From Lateolabrax maculatus (Eukaryota > Chordata > Actinopteri > Acropomatiformes > Lateolabracidae), in NCBI GenBank assembly GCA_031216445.1, contig CM062202.1:2525001-2589000 (forward strand): a stretch of DNA of 64,000 nucleotides, given 5' to 3'. The position numbers and the translations under genes are program-made. Below are positions 48,622 through 62,467 of the stretch, in pieces; positions within the stretch are counted from its first letter, which is position 1, and each line of letters starts with the position of its first letter. The notes under the pieces were generated by a model, which was not told where the DNA came from, did no database searches, and saw nothing but the letters and a program-made list of their open reading frames with translations.

Positions 48622-51059
48622 GGTTGCTGTTGTAATGGTTCTGTTACCTTAGCGACCCATGCCTTGTTGACCAATTTTGACGTATTATGATTAAAGGTGC
48701 ACCGAATTGTCATGGCAACACTCTGGTAGGAGTTGCATAAGCAAAGAGAGACCTCTTTGACCTGAAAGTTTTTATTATATTGCCATGTTTTTCTCCTTTC
48801 TCTCTCTTGAGAAACGCTTGATAACTCGCCGCCTGTCTCTCTTTAAACCTCTATTTATCCTGGGAAATTTAACAGAGCGAGTGTTTATTTCCAACATTAC
48901 CCTGCTTCATATTCATATAGTTACTCACATTCACACCTGGGAGCTGCCCAGTCTGCTGCTGTTGGGCTTTGAGCTGCTCACATGGAGCAGTTTCGTGTTT
49001 TGTTCAAGGAGCATAAACAGTAAATAGCTTGAGCTTTAAGTTAATTCCTGATCTTGGAAACAGCAGTTGACAAAACAGTCTCACCTCAACGTCCATTTAG
49101 TAGCTGTTCTGGAGCTTTCTGTCATATTACACAATCCTCTTCAGCATATACAGTTTGCCCAGTCATAGATGGTCAGACTTCCATTTTTCTAAGCACTTAA
49201 AGGACTTCTCGTCCATGTTGGCCTCAAAATTGAGCTTAAACCACTTTTTTGCCCTTGGATTGTACAGCTAGTTTTCCCACTAAGAAGCTGCTGCTTAAAG
49301 GCAAACACTTTATACACACAATCTTCTTTTTGCTATCTTCCTTCAGTAAAGCAGTTCAGTATAATGTTATCAATAGCCACGAGGAAAGATGACCCAAACT
49401 GCAATATGACTGAGGTACTGTTGAAAGTGTGAGAAACACTATAAAAAAAGATATATTATGAATTAAACAGCCTTATAAATATGTTTGTGTAAACTTTAAC
49501 GTCCCAATGTATCGAGATGCTGTTTAATGCGATGGCCTCTAGATTTAGATTATTTAAATAGCTCATTACTCAGTTTTGTTTTTAAGTCGCTCTTTCCACA
49601 TACAAGTTTGAAGATATTTCCTCCAGAAATAACAACTATCTCCCTGCATGTCTGTCCTCTGCACAGTGTTCATGTTTGTACTCAAACAAAACTTAGTGCT
49701 ACAGATTGAAGTAGAGTTGGTGATTGCAATTCCGATCAGGCCAGGCCTGGCTGTGGTTATGTAATGACAACTGTAGCCTGACATTTCCCTGTTTTTGGAA
49801 ATGTCTTCTGTTCTGTTGTCAGCAGGGATTTGCCACTGTTATGTCTGATGTAATGGATTTACTACCAAAGCAACTCCACTGATGTAAAACAGAGACACAC
49901 AAACTCACCAAAACCCACAGACAGGCCCCGTTAGTGATGTTAGTTAATTCATTATGCACAACTTCTGTCTGCAATTAAATCCTGTTTTGATGCCTGTGTC
50001 ATGCATAGGAAGGGGTTGCCATTACATAACAGAACTGGGAAGACTGTAATTTATCTTTTATTTTACGTACAGTATGGTATTTTAATATTATCTTACAGTC
50101 CTGCAGCTTGTGACGCACTATGATAAAAGGAAACATCCAAATAAGAAGATATGCAGATCAGTGTGTCAGGAACATAACTCTTTATATGATATTCAGTGAT
50201 GACGAAAGTTGGTTTCTGATTTGAGAGTTAACAAGACGATCATTCTCATCTTCTCTGTTTGACCTCGTAAATGATCAAACATTCAGTGCATATCTTAACA
50301 TGGTAGATATAGTAGCCTAAATAGTCTTTGCAATCATTTTTAAGACTCCCAACAAAGAGAAAAAAGGAATAAATGGAGAATTTTTTTTTTCTCTATGCAG
50401 ACTAAACATAAACAGATAAATCTTACTTTACATAAGACCTGCCTTGGAAAGTCTAGTTAGTCTGTAAAAATAGTTTGTGTCTTTGCAGCTTTTTTAAATT
50501 TGCAGCTGAACATCATTAAGAAAGTGAGTAAAGTTAGTTTTCATCAGTCCATTTCATTTATATATATTGACAAATGTATTCTATACATTCTATGTCTTCC
50601 AGATAGAAATATATTGAATTGCATTGAATTAAGAAAACAGTACATATTATCTATTGTATTGTTTCAAAATAAATTAAAATAACACAACAATACAGTGTGG
50701 CCATTTTTTCAAAGGAAATTTGTTGTTATTTATTTTGGGAAAAAAATGACACAAGATTTTGTTCATACAAAGTCCTAGAAAACCATGAAAGTTAAACAAG
50801 ATTTAAAAAAAGGTAAATATTTGAAGTAAAAGGTTGGTCACTTCCTGATTTCTTTGCCATGTACTCCTTCAAAGTAATGTATCATCTCCGTGTTAAAAAA
50901 AAAACAAACTTGGCATTTAAAATAAAAATATTTAAAATTAAAACATGACCTCTGACTTTCATTAAAAAAATACATCTATTTTACGTAAATGACACATAGT
51001 ATTAATTAAACATAACTATAATCTATGTATCTATCGATCTATAGATATCGTCTGTCTTT

Positions 51060-51332
51060 ATTGGGTCATTCGTGGTGACGTAAGCAACAGGTGCTCGGAG
51101 CCCCTCGCGGACGCCTCCTCGTGCCTGCGGTTCTCCTCCTCTCCTCGCGCAGCCGGAGCGCGCGCCCACTCCACCGTTCATCCCCGTGTGTCGGCGGCGC
51201 CACGCGGAGCTCGAGAGGCTGCACGAGACTGCTGCAGCGCGGCTCGTGCCTCGGGACGGATTTCAAAAATCAAAAATTAACGGTCGGCAGATAAAAAGAC
51301 GGAGAGTCGAGCAGCAGGCAGACGTCCTGTAG
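51060..51332 (+). promoter_or_regulatory. CpG-rich promoter and probable untranslated first exon of a second gene
   Basis: A sharp switch from AT-rich DNA to CpG-dense DNA over about 200 bp, ending in a strong donor (ctgtag|gtaaga) at 51333. There is a CRE-type TGACGTAA at 51076-51083. No ATG-led frame crosses the donor, so the exon is probably untranslated. This is how a vertebrate CpG-island promoter looks. The gene is not identified: its coding exons are not recognisable in the window, and orientation rests on the donor. Confidence 0.6.
51076..51083 (+). promoter_or_regulatory. CRE-like site TGACGTAA
   Basis: Matches the CREB/ATF half-palindrome variant and sits at the 5' edge of the CpG-rich block, where such sites act. 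Confidence 0.4.
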
Positions 51333-54300
51333 GTAAGACAGGGCTCAGTATTTCTTCCATGCTGAGTCTTCAGTGTCAGCGTGTGTTGTCAGTACTTGAA
51401 CGACCTTTACGTTACATGGCAGATATAAAATAATGCCCGTTTTAAGGGGAAATTCAACCATTAAGATACTCAGTATCATACAGCTGTTTGTTAGCTACTT
51501 AAGGTTACAGCCTGCTGATCGATGTTGTGCTGATTAAGGACAAACAGTTTTTCCTTCATCCCTCTGGTGTTATAACCCGCTATTTAGTTTCCTGTAAAGA
51601 CGTTTCTTGTAACGTTACATTTGGCCCGTTTGATATTCAGATATTGTCGACATCAGGTGTTATCTTTAGAGCCACGATTTGGGATTTTTATTCTGGTGTC
51701 TGTGTTCTAAGTTGCTGGCAGCTAACGTGTTTTAACTCAAAGTACGGGAAAGTAAGTTAGATATTACAAATAGGAGTGAAACGTTAAACAATTTGAGCAA
51801 GATGGGGATTTAATTTGCTGTCTGCTTATTTGCATTGTCGAATAAAAGTATGTCCATATTATTGCATTTTCTATTAACTGAGGATTGCAGTTGCAAAACA
51901 TGCATTTCTTTATTTACGTTTCAATCATTTTTTTCAGTTTTATCGTGATGTCCACTAGTAAATGAGAACAATTTAGTCTTCTCTTGCTACGACAGAGGCT
52001 GCAGTAGTGTCTCAGCTAATGTTGTCACATATTGTTTAATTGTTCTGTCAGGGTTGAGCTCAAACTGCATTTTTTCTGCAGATGGTTGATTTAGTGACAT
52101 TGTTGTGATTGATTGTGTCTGCTGTGTGGTTTATCCGTTTGACTGAACAGTGAGTCACGTTTCTGTCTGACTGCCTTATTGTTATCAAATCTATCAATAC
52201 AAATCAATACACTACACACTGACAGACTCTCTGCTTAGGTTCAAGATAACCAGTTATTCAAAAAGGATTGTTAGTAGTCAGAGTCACGTGGCAGGACATA
52301 AGATACACATTTATGCGTTTATCAGCCAGCCAAGGTCAGTTCATAGACCTGCAGCTGGGTAAGGAATAATGGATGTGACTGGAGTATGGCGATGTTTTTA
52401 TCATCACCATGGGGAGCAAAGATCAAGTAATCTCACTCATCGCAGTACTGTATGTGTACGTCTATGCATGACAGTTTGTTTACCCACAGCCATTTAATCA
52501 GCCCCGATGTTTGGTGAATTGACACCTTACTGTTATTGTAAATTAATTTTAAAGAAGTGATAGCTGATCAGAAAGGTACCGTGTTGAAAGCATTAGAGGC
52601 AGAAATGCAGAGAGGCGCAGACAACAGTCTGTGGGCTTTATGTTGCATATAGTCAGGATACAAAAATTCAAGGAGAAGTGACCATCTCTCACATTCCTCT
52701 CCCATTCTCATGACCCACCTAGTAGTAATGATATACCAAGCTATGACAGTCACGTTAGCTCAACAGCCTAGACTATGATATTTTAAAAAAGTGGCTGATG
52801 GTATGCCAATCATTTGTAACTCTAGTCTACTTGTATAACGCTGCTGTTGCAAGTGGCACAGAGCAGTGACATACCATTATAAGTGGTGGCATATGTCAGA
52901 TGCAATATGTTGGGGGTGAAGTGGTAAATGTCAGTGGAACAACATACTGCGAGTGACGTACAGTTTTGTTGTACAGTTTTTAAGTGCCGTATACCAGTAG
53001 AGTGGCTGTGGCATGCCACAGAGTCTGCATATGACACTAAAACACTGCTGTCATTTACCTAAGCAACTATCAATCACAAAAGAAATGTCAGATGACAATG
53101 AAAAGAAGAAAACAAGTCAAATCTGATATAACTAGCTGTAATCACAGGATTGAGGTTGCTGAAGTATTATATAATACAGTGGCATTGTGTGTTTACAGGT
53201 TACTTAAAATTGGCAGTTGGATTATCGAAATGTATATAGAAACTGTGATGTACACACACGCCATACACGGAGCAGACGTCATGTAAACACTCACACAAAC
53301 AGCAGACAGTGAGACTTATGATGTAACAGCTTCTCTAAAGCTCTGCAGCACGGTAACCTGACTAACATTAGATCTATTCACAACTCGTCAGAGAAACTAG
53401 TGTTCACTTTCTGCTGAGCCTCCCTGTGTTTCTGTATGACGTCAGTGCTGCTCCATCATTTAAGGGTACAGCACAGCAGACAGCGGTGTCCAGGGATGCT
53501 GAAGTGTCCTCCTTCAAAGACTCAATCAGTAATCTAAATGTAGACAAAGGGGTCACCCTCACACTCAAAAACATTCATCATCTAAAAGTTGAACCATCGA
53601 TCATACTTGTGAATATACAGTTTCAGAAACTACAGATTGAACCTTTAACTATGAGTCATCTGACATGGTTCTAGAAGTCTGTCATCTTTAAAAAAGAAGA
53701 AAATGCTGTGAGATTATTTTCATTTGCACCTGTCACCACTAAAGCTGCACCCAAACGTAAAATGTCAAAGTCAGCTCTCAGTCGCCTTGGTGGGCAGAGG
53801 CCTCTGTCTACAATGACACAGTGAAAAAAAGGCAGATGACTCAAAATCATTTCTCTTGTAAAATCACTTGGATATTATTGATTTTGTGTTGCATTATCAG
53901 GTCAAAAGCAGTTTTTAAAATGCAGATGCAGCTTTTTTGTTTAAAACTAAAACTATTTACAGGAAGATAACCAGCACAGTTTCTCTGCTGTTGTTTGGCT
54001 GAACAGTACAGTTTTGTTTTTTTCAGTTGCTGTTGTTGTTGACATTTTATATGGTTATAGCAGACATTAATATTAATTTTGAAGGCAACAAGTCCAGCTG
54101 TGACCTTGGACTGTTTTGGTGTTGAGGCTGTCTTGATGCTTTCTATATTCCTGGAACCTGAAAAACTTCTAAAAGATATGTTCTTAGGATAGTTTGGGTG
54201 TTTATTGCTTTGGGAAATCAGTTGGCCTCAGTTGGGTTTCTGTCTCTCACATCTGCAGCACAGCAGCTTGAATTGATTGTCTTGCCCGTAGGCACCATAG

Positions 54301-55641
54301 ACTTCCAGGCATGTGTTGTGAGATCAAATTGACATCCTTCCAGGCCCAATCAACTCTCTGACCTTACAGATACCAACATGTCTATAGAGGTTTAGTATGT
54401 GTGGTTTTTTATGTTTCGTTTTTTGTTTAGTTTCCCGAAAGACGGAAACAAAAGTGAACAAATCTTTAATACCGCACAAACTATAAGCTGATTTTGAGTC
54501 ATACAGTTGGAATTAAAAGTTCTCAGAATCAGAATTCCCATGTGTATTGTTTTTATAAGGTGCTTTCTAAGTCTTATTTAAATTTTTCTGTACAAGTTAA
54601 TTAAATTGGTTTTATTACTGTGAATGAATATTCCCATGGGCAAACAGAGATCCCAGTCTAGCAGTAAAAAGCAATTAAAGCATCGTCTGATATGGGTTAT
54701 TTCCTTTGCACTGAGGCTGTGATGGGGACAACATGCAACAAGCAGTTTAATTAATTATTCAGTATGTTAGTTGCCTTATCATTAATCTGCCATGACTCAT
54801 TAACATTGTTGCGGATACATGCTGCTTCTTTATAATGCATATGGGGTCTCTCCTGTCTGGTTTGTGTTCAGACTGTGAAAAACTGATGCCAGAAGAGGAC
54901 AAGCTGTTACTGAGAAATTCTGACTGGACTGTGAAAGGAAAGATATGTGGGGAGGTTTGTGTACCAGTTCTGTTTTTAGTTTAGTTTTAAAGGGAATGTT
55001 GTTTTTTTTTTTTTTTTTAGAGAGAGAGTTGTTGCACTGTGCTTTTTGGGTGTATATCTTGGTGTAGATGTACCAGCAGCCACCATGGCTCAGTGGTGAC
55101 TCTTGTTCCTCTAATGACTTTTTTTAGAGGAAAAGTGTTGATGGCGGCTCTCCTGTTTTACAACGTGCATCCTGTTGGAACTCTCTTCCAGACAGAATGT
55201 TAATATTGGACAATTTTGGAATTACATTCAGTGCCAGTGTTTTTGAAAACATTGCATTAATTACTTACTGCAATATCCTTACAATATCATGGCAACTTAC
55301 ATTGTGATTAATCATGGTTAGGACAGTTAAATTATGTGGTTGTTGTTTGGGAAATATTGTGGTTAATGTCTGAGATGGAACGCAGACTCCAGTCTTTGGA
55401 TGGAAAGTCAGACGTCCACTCTTACTTTTCTGCTTCGGCACTGGACATGAATCTTTTTCTAATAATTTATAAAATGTAGTGAGTTGTGCAGACTTGCTTG
55501 AGATATGTTCTTTTTATTAGTGCTTTCTAGTTAAAATTAAGTTTTTATAGTGTTTTTAAGAAAATTATCACAATTTTGTACACAAAGAATGACTGTATTA
55601 TAAAACTTGAGCAGATCCCTGGCACTGTTGGTGGTGGTGTA

Positions 55642-55670
55642 TTGTTGTTATTGTTGTTGTTGTTGTTGTT
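55642..55670. repeat. (TTG)n trinucleotide array
   Basis: About nine TTG units with one TTA. Confidence 0.9.
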
Positions 55671-58600
55671 AGCTATGGTGTGATGTGTTTGGACAGTGAG
55701 TTAACAGCAAAGAGCTGATTGCTCTGGATACAGAGGGCTGCATTGTTTTATGCGCACTGTCTCCCCTCCTCTCTGTCCATCTCTCCACCTCTCTATTTAT
55801 CTATCTATATATTTTGCCTCTGCGTTGTCTGTAGCAATATTTTTCTTCTCCAGTGTTGTGTGTTTCACTGCACCATTTATAACACTGAAAAACAGATCAA
55901 CTCGCTCTGAAACACACTTGCACTATACAGCCAGCCTCCAGCTCTGTGATTGCTCTTTTCGTCACCACTGGCCCTAGTTTTACCCAGGCAGTCTGGGACA
56001 AATCACATTCGGCTCCAGGATCTGCTGCTGGGTATCTCTGGCAGAAAGAGCTGCATGTTGGGTACACACAGTAACTCATTGTTTTATGTAGCCTATTTCT
56101 AGCTTGTCATTTCATATGTGAAGCAATAAAGCTGATAAGGCTTCTTGTGTTTATTTATCCTCTGTAGTCCCACTGAGATGCTAGAATTTCCCTGTTTATT
56201 TTTAATAAACATTTGCATATTTCTTTCTCAGCACTGACCTGCTTCACATTCATACAATAATCTTATTTGCCCTAGGGGATCATTAAAGTTGAATCTAATC
56301 TTGTGCATAATCACATCCTGAAACCACAGTTGTGCAACTCCACAGGAGCACCAGGGATTATGTGCTTGGTTTAAAGGGCACTTCACAAACTCTCTGTGGA
56401 TTCAAACCTGTGTCCTTATAGTAACAAGCTGCCGCTGTCACTGTTGGAAGAAAAAAAACTTGGTTTGGAGACCAAACAGAAATTGTAAAAGTGCCAGTTG
56501 ACTGACAAACCGCGTTGTGTTCTTTACATTAGACATTTTCTGTCAGTCTGCTGCCAAGTTTATCTTATTTGCTCGATTTAGGCTACCGTTTGTTGTTTCC
56601 ACGTTGTTGTTATTTTCCCTTCTTGTCCTGAGATGACTGCAGTGGATGTGAGATAAGCACATTAGATATGGGTATTGTTATAACATTACTCACATACAAA
56701 CAGACGCAGCCGTATAAACACACATAACTGAAGACACGAGCATTGGCATTGTCAGTTACTGTAATCTATTCCACAGGGGCCAATTGAATTAAATTAAAAT
56801 ATACACAACTCTCTTTCCATCACACGCACATACACTTTTCTGCTCTCAAGCTTAATGTCTCGGTCAGTTTTGTGTTTGTATCAGTTGAAAACAACTTTAA
56901 TACACTATTATATCTCACCAGACATGCTGAATTACCTGCTAACTGTTCTTGTTTGCACTGTAACCATGCTGAAGAAAACATCTAAACATGATGATTATGA
57001 GGCTGGATGATTTCTAAGCAAAATGAAATATCTCTTACTGGGTTTCAATAGAAGAAGGTGTCAGAGTTACAATAGACCTGCATTAGCCTCTCAGCTCCCT
57101 GGATGCTGCAAGAGAACAGTTCATGTGAATAGGTGCCGTATTTCCAGTTGTACTCATGCTTGTCGGGTTATGATTTAATTATTTGGCAGGGGCACGATGC
57201 AGTCGGTGATCCTGTCAGATGTAATGGAGCCGAGCAGGCAAGTGAAACGTGACAGATTGCTAACCTGTTCTCTACCCAGCTGCCTCAGTTCCCCACATCA
57301 CTGAGAGATGAAGATGTAAGACAGCTCAGCTACAGCTCCTGTGACATTTTGATGGCACGTCTATGGCTGAATTCATGTTCAGTCCCCCAATAGCAGAGTT
57401 GTTTTGTTGTGGCAGTGTTGCTACAGGTACCATTTAAAAGATAGAATATGAACCAGGAAGCCCTGGTGGCAGTTTGAGTTTTTAATTTTTAATTTTTTTG
57501 ATAAAACTGATCATGTGGTTTGTGGTCAGTCCTGTCTGCTGTTGGTGCATTGCAGTTTTTGAACTGCTGAGATGGCTGTCTGAAGCCAGAAAGCTGCATC
57601 TGATGTTAGAATATAAGCTGGCAACTTTCAACATTTAAAAAAAAAAAAGGCTGAATGGTTCCTTAGTTCATGACGAATTCTCCCAAACTGCTGCCTTCAA
57701 ATGGTTTGTTAAGCTAGTGTGTGACGTCTGTGTGTGTGTGTGTGCCATTAGATAATGAATGAGTCTCAGACCTCAGTGCTTTGATTAACCCGAATGAACC
57801 TTTTAAGTCTCCTTACTGGCAACAACGTGTCAACAAGACCTACTGTACCAAAGACTTTCCAGGTTGTAGGTTGTAGTGTGCTTTCTGCAGGGATGCTGTG
57901 GGGATTAGTCAGACCCACATGTACAAGCAGCACTTTTGTCGGCTTCAATGGCCAGATCACACCTGGCTAGAGCCAGAGTACCTGCAGAGAAACTCTTTAC
58001 TCTTCATACCAAGTGTGGATTAATTTGTGCACACTCCATACAATATATTTGATGCTGATCATGCTTTATAATTGCTGACCATTATACAGTATATGTCATA
58101 GGAAAAAGTCTATGAAATGGTAACCTAACATGAAATGTGGATAAATTGATCAGTCAATGTAATGAGTGTAGGAGCCCTCAATGATTATTTCCTTTTTTGA
58201 CCTAAATATTGTCAAGTCCATGGTCTCAGCAGAGGAGAAAGGTAAGCTTTGTTCTGAACAACAATCAATCCTTTTGGAAAAGTAGAGCAATTCTTTTGGA
58301 AACTGGAGCAGTCACGAAAAACACCCTTTTCTTGTTTTCCTGGGTAAGTAGCAGAACATTTAGAACTACGTTGCATCCTGTAACTAAATTATGCAAACGC
58401 TATCAGTCAGTGATTATTTTGCATTCTGTCAGTTGTTGATGACATACTGTTGTTTCTGCTGGCCTTGTACACTGACTCTCCCTTTGAAAGATAGATTATG
58501 TTTTTTCTTGTATTCATATTCTGTTATCTATAATAAATGTAATAATAAGGACATGAGTGTGCATACACTCTTATTCTTATAATGAAGCTCCTATTTTAAG

Positions 58601-58739
58601 ACCAGTAAACCACTTTAAAGTTGTTGTTTCAGTGATGAGTTAAAATTTCATGATTGAAAAGATTATGTTATTAATGAATCGATTTACCTAAGTCACACAT
58701 ATTAATTTGGTTCAAAGTGATTCCGAAAGTTCTTTTTTT

Positions 58740-58857
58740 AGACCTGCTGAACTAATTATTTTTTCAATTAATTGGTTAATTCTTTGGTTTATAAAATGTC
58801 ATAACGTGAAATTTAATAAGTTATTTTTCTGTTGACTGACTAATCGATTCCACTCTA
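58740..58857. mobile_element. MITE-like element, degenerate copy 4
   Basis: Contains 'aactaattattttttcaatt' and 'gactgactaatcgattccac', the diverged ends of the same family. Confidence 0.45.
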
Positions 58858-60902
58858 AAATATTCCAAGAGTAACAAATAAATAACAGTCTGCTTATTGT
58901 TTAAATTGACTTTGAATTGGCTCAGTGGTGGTGTATGACAAATACAAATGTAGAGTAAAGCTCAAAGTTTTTGTAGTGTGAAATATGGTTTGGATTGTTT
59001 GAGAAACTTTACAAAACACCTCACTGTGCTTGTGGGAGGGGAAGCAAAGTACAGGCGCTGATCTGAATATCACCACTCCCTCCACGTTACAGATTAAATA
59101 AAGCCTGACAGGCACTGAAGATGTTGTCAAGGACATCATGATGAAAACCTTACCACCATGAAAACAACCATGTTTCTTTATTTGGTTTTGTGGCATAACT
59201 TTACCAAGGATTTTTAAGTGTGTGTTCCTCTTCAGAAAGAGGTACATATTGCAGGGTTCCCACCTCTCCTTCTGTTTCTCTGTCGGTGTGGTGTTCCAGA
59301 GGACATCCCACACTGGGATCAGAGCAATGCTGCCTGTCTGACCCTGTGTCAAACCCTGACTCTTAGCTGCGTCATGTTGCTCCTGTGGTGCTGCAGTGGT
59401 TCAGTGGTTACAGCTGTTACAGCTCATAGTTTCAAGGACCTAGAGTTCTGCATTATGTTTCTTCTGTTCTGCGTGTTTGCTTTGGTTTTACGTTGTCGTG
59501 AATGTAATTATCAGTTTGTCTGATTTAGTTATTTTATGCAGAGTTTTCCACAGTGTCTGACATAAGGACTGCCGCCACCACTAACTTTAAAATAGATGAT
59601 TACACGTTTATGGAATATAACATTGGCCGTCATGGAGAAAACAGCAGAGTTGCTTTATCACACAGCAAAGGGGACATATTTAAACAGTGAGGCGAAGTGT
59701 CATCTAGTTACTAAACTGACAGGAAGATGAGATGCATCAGGATCTGTCAGACAGGTTACAGTGCCAGATTGTTCACATTATAGGTGTACTTCACTGTTCA
59801 AGAGCAGCATGTTACAATATTGGGAACAAGAAAACATTCAGAGTTTTTAGAGGTTTGGGAGAAGTAGAGGCAAATGGCTCAATTAGTCACAATCATGTGG
59901 AGATGTGTGAGGAAGAACTCATGAGTGACTCATGAATAAGAGTAATGCAAGCAGTTTGATAATCAACAGCTGGACACATTGTTTACATGAGGCAGCACTG
60001 AGTTGATTTTAGTTTGAATCTACAATAGATATTGACCACCTTTGCAGTTTCTTGGGAGGAACCGTGTCATGATCTTTCCAGCACAGTGTTTGCAGGCTGG
60101 CAGATAGTTTGCACTCTGTGTTCCTGTGAGAAAATTAAACTCTGCTGAGGCCTGTTAGTTCAGAGGTTATGACATGACTACACCAGATCATGAATACCAC
60201 TCTGCTGCCTCACTTTACCATTAAAACACTGTCTATCTGCAGACATGAACATTGTGGCCACATATAAACCATAACTCTTCTCTGACACCTGTAATGGATT
60301 GTGACGTACTGTGTTCTTGCCATCCCGTCAGGGTATAATGGATTAGGATGCGGCTTTACATACATAAATCACATCAAAATGTCGGTTAAAATAAATGGCG
60401 ACTTGTTAATGCAGACATTAGCAGGTATTCATAATTGTTGCCCTTACCATGGAGGTCAGAAATCACAGTGCAGAGCAGCAGTGCAGGAGCTGGTAGGGAC
60501 TCACTTGTCATGATCAAGGGCACTTCAGCAGGCTGGAATTTTGCCAAATTGAGGACTGAAATTTGTTTCCTATAGTGTTTTCACTTCATCACAGTATAAA
60601 AATCAAATATCTGAACCTTGAATCTTGGTTAAGTAGTCTCACATCACAACATATGCTACTGTATATATTGTGTGAATTGATTTTTGTCCTTTTTGAAGAT
60701 TTGAATCAGTTGTGTAACTCAGAAAATACACCCACGGCTGTGGTGAAATACAGCTTCAAGAGCTGCTGGTACTTTAAATCTGCTGCAATAGTTTCACATA
60801 GGTAGGAACATTAACTATGCATATCATGAAGTTCACATTCATGATATGTGACAAAAACAACTGAAAAGTCTTTCTTCAAAATGTAAACAATATTATATGA
60901 AA

Positions 60903-60986
60903 TATTTATGTGTATGTATGTGTGTGTATGTATATGTGTGTGTATGTGTATGTATGTATGTATGTATGTATATATATATATATATA
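60903..60986. repeat. compound (TATG)n/(TG)n/(TA)n array
   Basis: Mixed TATG, TG and TA units in one 80-bp block. Confidence 0.9.
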
Positions 60987-62332
60987 AACTGATCAGTTTA
61001 CAGGCTTGTGTTTGACTTCTGGTGAAAATTAATTGTTTTAGATCACCATGGAACATTTTCTTGAACATTTCTGTGTCATTTTTGATTAATGTTCTTTATC
61101 TTAAATAAATAAATACACATGTATAAATAAAAAAGTGTGTGGATAGCTGACCTTACCTGACTTTGGCTCTCTTTGTAAAGAGTTGGCTGAATAAAGTGCT
61201 GCCCAGTCATGTAGTTTGATGTCAAGCTGCTTAAGTACTGGCTAGTGTCCAAAGGCTATTCAGAGAAAAAGTGGAACTCTGACAGATGGACAGTGGAGGG
61301 AGGAGAGAGGATGGAAGACAAACTGAGGTTAAGACAATTAGTTGAGTGAGAAGTGAAAATAGACAGATGGACAAAGAAAGAAAGAATGAAGAGAGAGGAT
61401 TTTCTGTAGCATCATAACACGTTTTAATCATAAGCATCTTGTCAACCTCTTTTGGCATTTTTTTCCTCTATTCCCCCTCCCTCCCTGTGCTATCTTTGTC
61501 TGTGTCCTCACTTCATGGACAGCAGGGGTTTGAAACTTGCTCAACCTACATTAAAAAAAAAAAAGAGCTCAGAGAGTCCTTAAAGTGTGTCACTACTCTC
61601 TTTATGTCACCACCTGTCGTACATCTGACCCACTTAGGGTCCAAACCCGTAGCTTATAAAGTAGTAAAAGTAAAAAGGTACATTAGCACTGACTGAAAAA
61701 GAAAATGCTCTCATCAGCTGCCAGAAGTGGTTTGGCAGGTGGTGGGTTGAGAGACACTTGAATTTGGTGCTAAAACACATTGGGTCTGTTGTATAAGCCT
61801 TTAGAAAGACACTGGCTGCAGGGTGAAGGGAGACATTTACAGTAGCTACCACCATTATCACCATACTGACAGAGACAAAGAAAGGATCACATCACTTTCA
61901 GAGCTGAAATACTATTTTATATAACCTTGTCTATACACTTCATGACACTTTCACCTGCTCAGTGACAAAACAGCTGTCAAGATTCAAAATCAGGTAAACA
62001 ACTTTCTCTGAGGTCACTTTTAATGTCCCATCATGATATGCTCTACTTATTAAATGGTCAGAAGAAGCAGGTAGAACGTGTATATAAACTTTGATGCAAG
62101 TTGGTTAACAAATAACAAAAATCATAAAAATCATCCAAGTGGACAAAGCAATGTATTAATATACAATAAATAAAATGAAGTGAAAATGAATTGGCTACTG
62201 TTTAAAAATTGATTAATCATTTCAGTCATTCCTCCCATTTTCACAATCATAGATTAGACCTGGAGGTTGACATTGTTTTTCCTCAAGAAATTTCACATGA
62301 GACTTAAGCTAACTTTCTTTTTACTTGAATGT

Positions 62333-62467
62333 CATTGTAGAGGACACATGTAGAAAACAGAAAAAAAATCATATGGGTCGACAGAGATCAGCACCCACAT
62401 GATTTATTCTTTCTGTTTTCTACATGTGTCACGTTACTTTATGGTGCTGTATTCTCACTCTACAATG
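62333..62467. repeat. long hairpin / inverted repeat
   Basis: 62343-62378 pairs with 62393-62430 around a 14-nt loop: the basal 21 bp are perfect and the rest has a 2-nt bulge and a couple of mismatches. An outer pair, 62333-62342 with 62458-62467, extends the stem after a 27-nt one-sided insertion. Confidence 0.9.

Larger units (their letters stand above)
42731..51060. other. intergenic region between pak1 and the downstream promoter
   Basis: No convincing exon. It holds (AT)32 at 43194-43257, a candidate conserved block at 43735-43925, a 16-bp palindrome at 44815-44830, a purine-rich stretch at 45125-45370, teleost repeat copies at 45590-45790 and 47670-48005, and a (GT)31 array at 48556-48618. 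Confidence 0.6.

Noticed and set aside
51066..51266. 66-residue Arg-rich minus-strand open frame in the CpG block
   Set aside because: Composition-driven open frame in GC-rich promoter DNA; no family resemblance.
51291..51298. ataaaaag as a TATA box of the downstream gene
   Set aside because: It lies within 40 bp of the donor and inside the CpG-rich exon-like block, so the resulting exon would be only a few bases long.
59218..59523. 101-residue hydrophobic open frame, Cys rich
   Set aside because: Looks like a membrane protein fragment but has no splice context or recognisable family, and its length is within chance in this much sequence.
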